Part shown: positions 58,239 through 64,000 of the stretch, in pieces
Layout of the letters: every line of letters begins with the position of its first letter
Numbering within the stretch: the stretch's first letter is position 1
Assembly: GCA_046328225.1 (NCBI GenBank)
Contig: JAXLWZ010000001.1
Location: forward strand, 62,001-126,000
Reading direction: 5' to 3'
Length of the DNA: 64,000 nt
Source of the DNA: Amarobacillus sp046328225
Lineage (GTDB): Bacteria > Chloroflexota > Dehalococcoidia > Tepidiformales > Tepidiformaceae
The notes under the pieces: model-generated
Seen by the model: only the letters and a program-made list of their open reading frames with translations
Told to the model about the DNA's origin: nothing
The model's database searches: none
Program-made: the position numbers and the translations under genes

Positions 58239-58259
58239 CCCCTCGCCCATACTCGCGGC

Positions 58260-58679
58260 ATGAGCTGGCTCGTCTTCGCGCTTCTCTCGGCGGCGGCGGC
58301 CGCGGCGACGGCCATCCTCGCCAAGATCGGCGTGAAGGATGTGAACTCGAACCTCGCGACGGCGATCCGGACGGTCGTCATCCTCGCGTTCGCGTGGGGC
58401 ATCGTGTTCGCCACGGGCAGCCAGAAGGAGCTCGGGCGGCTCAGCGGCCACACCCTCCTCTTCCTCGTGCTCAGCGGCATCGCCACGGGCGCGTCGTGGC
58501 TCTTCTACTTTCGCGCGCTACAGCTGGGCAAGGCCTCGCAGGTCGCGCCCGTGGACAAGCTCTCGGTCGTGCTCACGATCGTCTTCGCGGCCACGTTCCT
58601 GGGCGAAGGGCTGAGCTGGCAGGTCGCGGCGGGGGCCACGCTGCTCGCCTCGGGCATCCTTCTCATCACGCTGGCGTGA
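58260..58679 (+). CDS. Half-size EamA/DMT membrane protein
   Basis: A 139-residue membrane protein with about five helices: a single EamA domain, where most DMT transporters have two. Marks: LSAAAAAATAILAKIGVKDV, SWLFYFRALQLGKASQVAPV and DKLSVVLTIVFAATFLGEGL. It starts at ATG 58260. Its closest kin are 140-residue single-domain EamA proteins that dimerise in the membrane. Its TGA stop is the start of an AGTTCCC array. Confidence 0.85.
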   Translation: MSWLVFALLSAAAAAATAILAKIGVKDVNSNLATAIRTVVILAFAWGIVFATGSQKELGRLSGHTLLFLVLSGIATGASWLFYFRALQLGKASQVAPVDKLSVVLTIVFAATFLGEGLSWQVAAGATLLASGILLITLA

Positions 58680-58737
58680 AGTTCCCAGTTCCCGGTTGTC
58701 AGTTCCCAGGGGCTACCCCGGGGGTGCGAGGCACCCC
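58679..58737. repeat. AGTTCCC heptad array with core
   Basis: TGAAGTTCCCAGTTCCCGGT begins within the EamA stop codon; GGGGCTACCCCGGGG and a CACCCCGTGG stem half follow. No CCTCGAA or CT module is present. Confidence 0.85.
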
Positions 58738-58834
58738 GTGGAGTCGTTCGATGACCTCCGGTGCGCGTGCTCACCCGGCACCCGCGCGTTCACCATCGAG
58801 ACTGGTTCGAAACGAAGGGCGCCGGAGGCGACGA

Positions 58835-59293
58835 ATGCTGCGCGTGGGAGACCCCGCTCCCGAGGTCGCGGGCGAACTGGACGATGGCACGCCGTTCCGC
58901 CTCTCGGAATACCGTGGGAAGCAGGCCGTCGTCCTCTACTTCTACCCGAAGGACTTCACCGGCGGCTGTACGCGCCAGGCCTGCAGCTTCCGCGACAACT
59001 TCGGCGACATCACCCGGCGCGGTGCCCTCCTCGTCGGCGTCAGCAGCGACGACGCCGAGAGCCACGCCGCCTTCCGCGACAAACACCGGCTCCCCTTCCC
59101 GCTCCTCGCCGATACGGGCGGCGCCGCCTTCGCCGCCTACGGAGCGAAGGGCCCGCTCGGCCTGGGCAAGGCGCGCGTCACCTACGTCATCGACCGCGAG
59201 GGCATCATCCGCGCCGTCATCCGCCACGACCTGCGCATCGGCCAGCACGTCCCCGATGTCGTGGCCGCGCTCGATGCCCTGCCCGTGGCCTGA
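58835..59293 (+). CDS. bcp: Peroxiredoxin, Bcp/PrxQ type
   Basis: A 152-residue peroxiredoxin reducing peroxides with thiols. AVVLYFYPKDFTGGCTRQAC shows the peroxidatic Cys (in GGCT) and the resolving Cys five residues on, the PrxQ pattern; the usual TPGC reads TGGC. LFxV-type LPFPLLADTGGAAFAAYGAK and RVTYVIDREGIIRAVI are also typical. ATG 58835 follows GCCGGAGG. It is in a likely operon with the SpoU methyltransferase 35 bp downstream. Confidence 0.92.
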   Translation: MLRVGDPAPEVAGELDDGTPFRLSEYRGKQAVVLYFYPKDFTGGCTRQACSFRDNFGDITRRGALLVGVSSDDAESHAAFRDKHRLPFPLLADTGGAAFAAYGAKGPLGLGKARVTYVIDREGIIRAVIRHDLRIGQHVPDVVAALDALPVA

Positions 59294-59328
59294 GCGAACG
59301 CAAGCCCCGCGCCTGCGATACTGCGGAG

Positions 59329-60078
59329 GTGCGCGCCAAGCCCAACGCCACCCCGGATGACCTCGCCTTCGGCATCAACGCCTGCGCCCTCGCGCTCTCC
59401 AGCGGCCACGCGAAATCCGTCCTCTGGCTGCGCGACACTCGCAACGACCGCGTCCTCCAGCTCGTCGATATCGCCATCGATGCCGGCATCCCCGCCGAGG
59501 GTGTCGATGAGGCGCGCCTCGACCAGCTGACGGGCGAGGGCGTGCACCAGGGCATCCTCGTGCGGTTGGCGAACCTCGAAGCGGTGGACCTGCGCCGTGC
59601 GGCCGCGGGCGAAGGCCCCGCCCTCGTCCTCCTCCTCGACAGCATCACCGACCCGCAGAACGTGGGCGCCATCCTCCGCACGGCGGTGGCGGTGGGGACG
59701 GCGGCGGTGGTGCTGCCCCGGCGGCGAGGCGCGCTGCTCACCCCCGGCGTCCACCGCGCGAGCGCCGGCCTGAGCTTCCTCGCCCCCGTGGTCGCGCCCC
59801 AGAACCTGAACCAGGCGATCGCGACACTGAAGGAGGCCGGCTTCTGGGTCGTCGCGGCCGCCACGGGCGAGGGTTCCGTCCCCGCGACCGAGTTCGATTG
59901 GCCGCGCAAGACGGCGCTCGTACTCGGAAGCGAAGGCGAGGGCGTGGCCCACCTGCTCCTGCGCGAAAGCGACTTCCGCGTCGCGCTGCCGATGGACCCG
60001 CGCGTCGAATCGCTGAACGTAGGCGTGGCCTGCGGCGCGCTCTCCTACCTCTGGCGCCGCCAGTGGCCGGCGGGTTAG
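59329..60078 (+). CDS. SpoU-family RNA 2'-O-methyltransferase (RlmB-like)
   Basis: A 249-residue SPOUT methyltransferase of the TrmH/RlmB type. An N-terminal substrate-binding domain starts FGINACALALSSGHAKSVLW. SPOUT motifs: LLLDSITDPQNVGAILRTAV, TALVLGSEGEGVAHLLL and VESLNVGVACGALSYL, which build the knotted SAM site. The start is most likely GTG 59329; no ATG or TTG lies near. It modifies 23S or tRNA ribose; the exact target cannot be told. Confidence 0.9.
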   Translation: MRAKPNATPDDLAFGINACALALSSGHAKSVLWLRDTRNDRVLQLVDIAIDAGIPAEGVDEARLDQLTGEGVHQGILVRLANLEAVDLRRAAAGEGPALVLLLDSITDPQNVGAILRTAVAVGTAAVVLPRRRGALLTPGVHRASAGLSFLAPVVAPQNLNQAIATLKEAGFWVVAAATGEGSVPATEFDWPRKTALVLGSEGEGVAHLLLRESDFRVALPMDPRVESLNVGVACGALSYLWRRQWPAG

Positions 60079-60095
60079 CGCGGCCCCGGAGCCTG

Positions 60096-60548
60096 TCAGC
60101 CTGAGCTACGAACCGTGGGCATGGGCCGGCCGAGGGGTGTGGCAGATGCCAGGTCGAGGCGCCGTTGCTTCCCGCCCACGCTGATGAGATAGGCAAACGG
60201 CCGGGCAGAGTGGTCCGCGTCCAACCCTCGCAGCCAATCCCAACGGTTGAGAAGCATCCTCATCACGGGAAATGCAGGTGCGTTTCCTGTATCGAGATAG
60301 ACGATGCCTACCTTGTTGGCGATGAGCAGCCGCCTTTCCTCTTCGTTATTCACCATCCACTTGTTCTGGGAGAAGACCAGCCAGCCTCGTTCACCCACGA
60401 CCGGGATCCAATCGGGATCCTTGGTTCCGCGGCGCACAACCTGGTGGTATCCATTCGAAGCGAAATGAATGGTATCCGTCGGCGCCTTAATGAGAGTCAG
60501 GGCACGCGGGATACCCGTACCATTGTCTTCATCGAAAAACAGGTTCAC
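60096..60548 (-). CDS. VapC45-like PIN-domain toxin
   Basis: A 150-residue PIN-like domain (VapC45 type). N-terminal LFFDEDNGTGIPRALTLI contains the acidic DED; further acidic residues are in HFASNGYHQ...DPDWIPVVGERG. The middle SQNKWMVNNEEERRLLIANK and LISVGGKQRRLDL are typical. It starts at GTG 60548, overlapping the antitoxin stop by 4 bp. It probably cleaves RNA until bound by the upstream protein. In VapBC45-like modules the antitoxin gene comes first, as here. Confidence 0.82.
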   Translation of the reverse strand: MNLFFDEDNGTGIPRALTLIKAPTDTIHFASNGYHQVVRRGTKDPDWIPVVGERGWLVFSQNKWMVNNEEERRLLIANKVGIVYLDTGNAPAFPVMRMLLNRWDWLRGLDADHSARPFAYLISVGGKQRRLDLASATPLGRPMPTVRSSG

Positions 60549-61231
60549 GCCGCTTGCAGGACAGCTTCGATTGCGCTCGACGGGATCTCGAAGTCCTCTT
60601 CCAGCTCGGCGATGGTCTGCCCGGCTTTCCAACGACTGACGACGGTCTCAATACGGACATTCGTCCCAACGAACGTCGGAAGTCCGGACGCATGCTCGGG
60701 ATCCACCACAACCGGCGCGTTCCTGCCCAGCGGGTAGAACCTGGTAGCCAGCGTGTCAGCGAGATCGAAGTCGAACAGCTCAAGCGTATCGCGGAAGTCG
60801 AGCGGCAGAACGAACTTCCCGCCCTCATCGATCGCGATTCGCCGCTCGCCCTTCGCCGGGTGGGCCTCTTCGAACTCGTGAATGATGTGCCCGCCCTCGA
60901 ACACGATGCTTTCCGAAGCGAACGGCCATTCGACGCCGAGGCGCTCGCGCGCGAACCGATGCGCCTCGCGCAGACGCTGCAGTTTGATTTGCCTGCCGCT
61001 GCGGCGGCGGTATCGCGCCACAACCAGGATTTCAGCCAGCTGCAGGAACGAGACGATGGGAGGGCCGCCGGTATCAGGGGGAGACCCGAACACCGGCTCC
61101 ATCTTGTGGCCTGGCGCCGCGTAGCCGAACAGCCAGCGACGGACGTTCTGCGGTGTGGTGCCCGCGAGCCGCGCAGCCTGCGAGATCGTGTAGCTCCTCG
61201 CAGCCCGCATCGGGCTTATTTCGGTTGCCAC
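60545..61231 (-). CDS. VapB45-like antitoxin with HTH and DUF433 domains
   Basis: A 228-residue protein. An N-terminal MerR/HTH-like helix-turn-helix (SYTISQAARLAGTTPQNVRR) binds DNA; a middle domain (FASESIVFEGGHIIHEFEEA) links to C-terminal DUF433 (GLPTFVGTNVRIETVVSRWK then AGQTIAELEEDFEIPSSAIE), which neutralises PIN-like toxins. GTG 61231 follows GGAGGGG. It likely autoregulates the operon. It overlaps the toxin gene by 4 bp. Confidence 0.85.
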   Translation of the reverse strand: MATEISPMRAARSYTISQAARLAGTTPQNVRRWLFGYAAPGHKMEPVFGSPPDTGGPPIVSFLQLAEILVVARYRRRSGRQIKLQRLREAHRFARERLGVEWPFASESIVFEGGHIIHEFEEAHPAKGERRIAIDEGGKFVLPLDFRDTLELFDFDLADTLATRFYPLGRNAPVVVDPEHASGLPTFVGTNVRIETVVSRWKAGQTIAELEEDFEIPSSAIEAVLQAA

Positions 61232-61343
61232 GATGCCCCTCCGCGTACCGCCGTGGCCCACGCCACGGCGGTGCGACTTCAGAATCAGCATCCTCCCGCC
61301 ACCCCGCTCAATCTAGCACACGCCCGCTAGCGCAGCCGCCCGC

Positions 61344-62189
61344 CTACCTCGGCTTGAAGGCGACCACTGCCGCCGAGGCGAGGCCGCGACCGCCGTCGTA
61401 TTCGGCCGCCACGCTCGTGACATCGTGGAAGCCGGCCGCGGTGATCGCCGCGAGGTAGTCCGCCTCGAGCAGCGCGCCCGCGACGCAGCCCGCCCACTTC
61501 TCCATGTCGCCCTTCACGTCCTCCGGCACGGGCTTCGTCCAGACGATGTCCGAGACTTGCAGCCGCCCGCCCGGGCGCAGCACGCGAAACGCCTCGCCGA
61601 ACACCTGCGCCTTGTCCGGCGCCAGGTTGATCACGCAGTTCGAGATGATCACGTCGACGCTCGCCGCATCCAGGGGCAGGTGCTCGATTTCGCCCAAGCG
61701 GAACTCGACGTTCCCGGCGCCCACCTTCACGGCGTTCTTGCGCGCGAGCGCGACCATCTCCGGCGTCATGTCCACACCGACGACGCTGCCCGTGGGGCCG
61801 ACCATCTTCGCCGCGAGGAAGCAGTCGATACCGCCGCCCGAGCCCAGGTCGAGCACGCGTTCACCCGGCTGGAGCGCCGCGATCGCCGTCGGGTTACCGC
61901 AGCCGAAGGCCACGTCCGTCACCGTCGCGGGGAGGTCGCTGGTGTCCGCGTCCGCGTAGAGCCGGGCGATATTCGTGATCTGGACCTCGTCGATGGCCGT
62001 ATCGCCGCAGCAGGACGTGGCCGAACCGGGCACCGCGCAGCTCTCGTCGTCCGGGCCGCAACAGCTCGCCGCGCCGCCCACGAGCGTCAACGGAATGACA
62101 TCGGCGCGTTCAAGCACGGGCCGGACGCGGCTGGCATAGGCGGCGGAGACGCCCTGGCGGATTTCGTCGTCGCTGGGGTTCGTGGTCAC
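61344..62189 (-). CDS. arsM: Arsenite methyltransferase
   Basis: A 281-residue ArsM, which methylates As(III) using SAM and thiols to volatile or less toxic forms. The three functional cysteines are Cys97 (FGCGNP), Cys185 (ISNCVINLA) and Cys235 (KWAGCVAGA). SAM motif I is VLDLGSGGGIDCFLAA. An N-terminal Cys-rich loop (ASCCGPDDESCAVPG, SATSCCGD) is common in bacterial ArsM. GTG 62189 is the start. Divergent from arsR, sharing its operator region. Confidence 0.95.
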   Translation of the reverse strand: MTTNPSDDEIRQGVSAAYASRVRPVLERADVIPLTLVGGAASCCGPDDESCAVPGSATSCCGDTAIDEVQITNIARLYADADTSDLPATVTDVAFGCGNPTAIAALQPGERVLDLGSGGGIDCFLAAKMVGPTGSVVGVDMTPEMVALARKNAVKVGAGNVEFRLGEIEHLPLDAASVDVIISNCVINLAPDKAQVFGEAFRVLRPGGRLQVSDIVWTKPVPEDVKGDMEKWAGCVAGALLEADYLAAITAAGFHDVTSVAAEYDGGRGLASAAVVAFKPR

Positions 62190-62220
62190 GGTGCTTCCTC
62201 CGGCGGGCGTTCATCGGTTA

Positions 62221-62245
62221 TTTCCGATTGACCCTGTATCGGAAA
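62221..62245. promoter_or_regulatory. ArsR operator within divergent arsM/arsR promoter region
   Basis: TTTCCGAT-N9-ATCGGAAA is a perfect 8-bp inverted repeat in the 100-bp arsM-arsR gap. It overlaps TTGACC (62228-62233), a -35 for arsR with TATGAT (62253-62258) as -10 (19-bp spacer). Binding would silence arsR and plausibly arsM. Confidence 0.65.
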
Positions 62246-62288
62246 ATTACGATATGATGACCGGGACGTCAAGCCCCGGGACCGGTCC

Positions 62289-62645
62289 ATGAAAGCAATT
62301 GATAGCCTCAGCACCGATGAAGAACGCGCCGCCGCCATCTTCCGCGCGCTCGGCAACCCCGCCCGCGTGCGCATCATCATGGAGCTCGCCCGCCAGAACG
62401 CGTGCGTCACGGGCGACCTGGTGGAGGTGCTCCCCCTCGCCCAGTCGACCGTCTCCGAACACCTGAAGGTGCTCCGCGAGGCCGGGATTGTGCTCGGCAG
62501 CTCCGGCGGTCGCGACGCGCGCTACTGCCTCGACCCGGATGCCGTGCGTTGGCTGGCGAACTTCTGCTTCGGCATCTGTTGCCCCCCCGGCGGCGAGACC
62601 TCCTGCGGCGAATCCTGCGGCTGCGAGCCCTGCGCCTGCGATTGA
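62289..62645 (+). CDS. arsR: ArsR-family arsenic-responsive repressor
   Basis: A 118-residue winged-helix repressor. The recognition helix is AQSTVSEHLKVLREAG; IFRALGNPARVRIIMELARQ is typical. The C-terminal tail has eight cysteines (FCFGICCPPGGETSCGESCG, CEPCACD), likely binding As(III). The CxC near helix 3-4 seen in E. coli ArsR is not evident, so the tail is the likely sensor, as in other atypical ArsRs. It represses itself and the divergent arsM until arsenite binds. Confidence 0.92.
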   Translation: MKAIDSLSTDEERAAAIFRALGNPARVRIIMELARQNACVTGDLVEVLPLAQSTVSEHLKVLREAGIVLGSSGGRDARYCLDPDAVRWLANFCFGICCPPGGETSCGESCGCEPCACD

Positions 62646-62744
62646 GGCCGCGAACACGCGCGCTATTGCGTCGGAACCTCACCACCGCGTGATTCGTTCG
62701 TACGAGAGAGATAGGCTTGAGTGCGGTCGATCGGGGAGGTTCGC

Positions 62745-64000
62745 GTGGCGAGGCGAAAGGCACGGCGGAACGCGCGCAGGGCGCGAGACACGCATCGCCG
62801 TCCCCCCGGCCCGCTCATCGCCGAAGCCGCCGGCAGGGGCACGCCCGGCCCGGCCGCCGTCCCCGCGCCGCGCCCCATCGGCTACGTGCCCGCCATCGAT
62901 GGCCTCCGCGCCCTCGCCGTGACCGCCGTCGCCGCCTACCACGCGGGCGCGGCATGGGCCCCCGGCGGCTTCCTCGGCGTCGAGGTCTTCTTCGTCATCA
63001 GCGGCTTCCTCACCACCGGCATGGTCGCCTCCGCGCGCGGCGGGAGCGGCGGCCTCGGCGGCTTCTGGGCGCGGCGCGCGCGACGGCTGCTCCCGGCCGC
63101 GTTCGCGCTCATCGCCGCGACCCTGGCGTGGACGGCCCTGTTCGAATCCGGCGAACTCGCGAGCCTGCGCGGCGATGCCCTCGCCAGCCTCGTCATGCTC
63201 ACCAACTGGGACCTCGTGCTCGGGCACCAGTCCTACTTCGAATCCTTCGGGCGGCCGTCGCTCCTGCGGCACTTCTGGTCGCTCGCGGTGGAGTGGCAGT
63301 ACTACCTGGCCTGGCCCGCGCTGCTCTGGGTGGCCCTGCCGCGCGTCCCGAAGAAGGCGCTCGCGGGCGTCGCGATCGCGGGGGCGGCAGCCTCGGCGCT
63401 GCTCATGGCGGTGCTCTTCGTGCCCGGCGCCGACCCCTCGCGCGTCTACTACGGCACCGATACCCGGCTCGCGGGCCTGCTCGTGGGGTCGGCACTCGCG
63501 CTGGCGTGGCCGAACGCCGGCCTCCAGCGGCGAAGTGTCCGCGCCGGGTTCGCGCTCGATGCCACGGCCCTGGCGCTGCTGCTCGCGCTCGCCGGCGCCG
63601 CCGTCTTCGTGGGCGAACGCGACACGACGCTCTATCGCGGCGGGTTCGCCCTCACCGCCATCGCGACGGCCGCGCTGGTCGCGATCCTGCTCCATCCTTC
63701 GGGCCGTTGGCGCACACGCGTGCTCGGGTGCGCGCCCCTGCGCTGGCTCGGCCTTCGCTCCTACAGCGTCTACCTCTGGCACTGGCCCGTGATCATGCTC
63801 ACCCGCCCGGGCACCGATATCGACCTCGCGGGCGTGCCGCTGGCCGTGCTCCGCATCGCGCTCACCTTCGCATTGGCCGAAGCCTCGTACCGGTGGGTCG
63901 AAACGCCGTTCCGGCGCGGGCTCGCGGGGAGGCTGTGGCGAACCGCCCGGCAGGGCCACCCCCGGGCGAGATTGCGAACGGCGGCCGTGGGATTCGCCGC
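62745..64000 (+). CDS. Acyltransferase family 3 (OafA/YrhL) protein, 3' end outside window
   Basis: At least 418 residues, cut by the window end. It is a multi-helix membrane O-acyltransferase: YVPAIDGLRALAVTAVAAYH, GGFLGVEVFFVISGFLTT, FWARRARRLLPA, LLRHFWSLAVEWQYYLAWPA and GLRSYSVYLWHWPVIML are all family marks. About ten helices are visible. The frame starts at GTG 62745 after GGGGAGG and has an unusually long basic N-terminus (ARRKARRNARRARDTHRRPP). It may add acyl groups to cell-surface sugars or peptidoglycan; a C-terminal SGNH domain may follow outside the window. Confidence 0.92.
   Translation, partial: MARRKARRNARRARDTHRRPPGPLIAEAAGRGTPGPAAVPAPRPIGYVPAIDGLRALAVTAVAAYHAGAAWAPGGFLGVEVFFVISGFLTTGMVASARGGSGGLGGFWARRARRLLPAAFALIAATLAWTALFESGELASLRGDALASLVMLTNWDLVLGHQSYFESFGRPSLLRHFWSLAVEWQYYLAWPALLWVALPRVPKKALAGVAIAGAAASALLMAVLFVPGADPSRVYYGTDTRLAGLLVGSALALAWPNAGLQRRSVRAGFALDATALALLLALAGAAVFVGERDTTLYRGGFALTAIATAALVAILLHPSGRWRTRVLGCAPLRWLGLRSYSVYLWHWPVIMLTRPGTDIDLAGVPLAVLRIALTFALAEASYRWVETPFRRGLAGRLWRTARQGHPRARLRTAAVGFA

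Noticed and set aside
62679..63959. 426-residue minus-strand open frame rich in Arg, Glu and Gly
   Set aside because: It is the antisense shadow of the acyltransferase gene, with no recognisable domain.

Overview
Taken together, the window looks like a chromosomal segment of a very GC-rich, free-living bacterium. The gene mix suggests Chloroflexota (inference only; no rRNA or tRNA is present to fix the taxonomy): two LLM-class flavin oxidoreductases, a deazaflavin-type nitroreductase, DinB-fold proteins, cupredoxin and DUF5667-like proteins, many alpha/beta hydrolases and lone SAM methyltransferases. Genes are short transcription units with frequent strand changes, and most encode housekeeping or single-domain proteins.

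Layout: 0-9 kb holds a thioredoxin-fold fragment, hydrolase, PAS/chemoreceptor-like protein, acyl-CoA dehydrogenase, pyrophosphatase, a frameshifted EVE/nuclease-like gene, a DinB protein and an LLM enzyme. 9-18 kb holds two lipoproteins, an ATP-dependent DNA ligase, an ABC exporter whose permease is a tandem duplication, a frameshifted class A beta-lactamase-like gene and a coupled pair with a cysteine-less thioredoxin fold. 18-30 kb holds an isolated rplK-rplA pair, a CorA variant, a methyltransferase, a PAP2 phosphatase, a TIM-barrel lipoprotein, a penicillin-binding protein, prmA (whose substrate L11 is encoded 8 kb away), thrB and rlmE. 30-45 kb holds a class II aldolase, a DinB/CitE-like operon, citrate synthase, tsaD, an MgtC/DUF4010 membrane protein, an ECF sigma/DUF5667 pair, a PIG-L deacetylase, an AAA ATPase bracketed by near-identical hairpins, a lone BRCT protein and an LLM enzyme. 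45-64 kb holds dapB, a P-type ATPase fused to a hemerythrin domain, an orphan PAS histidine kinase, a quinone oxidoreductase, a 1.8-kb island between 51-bp direct repeats carrying a small protein and a papain/C39-like putative cysteine peptidase, a chemoreceptor, an MFS transporter, a half-size EamA protein, a peroxiredoxin, a SpoU methyltransferase, a VapBC45-like toxin-antitoxin module, a divergent arsM/arsR pair and a truncated acyltransferase.

The most striking global feature is a family of composite intergenic elements, about 25 tracts in 64 kb, made of different sequence modules that nearly all have a 7-bp period (AGTTCCC, CCTCGAA/G, CTTTTCT, CCTCATT, TGAGTGC, TGGCCGA) around a GC-rich stem core. 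They lie in a fixed order relative to the upstream gene, often begin at its stop codon, and in several genes have supplied the stop codon or the C-terminal residues. At least two genes, probably three, carry single-base frameshifts, which may be real decay or sequence error.
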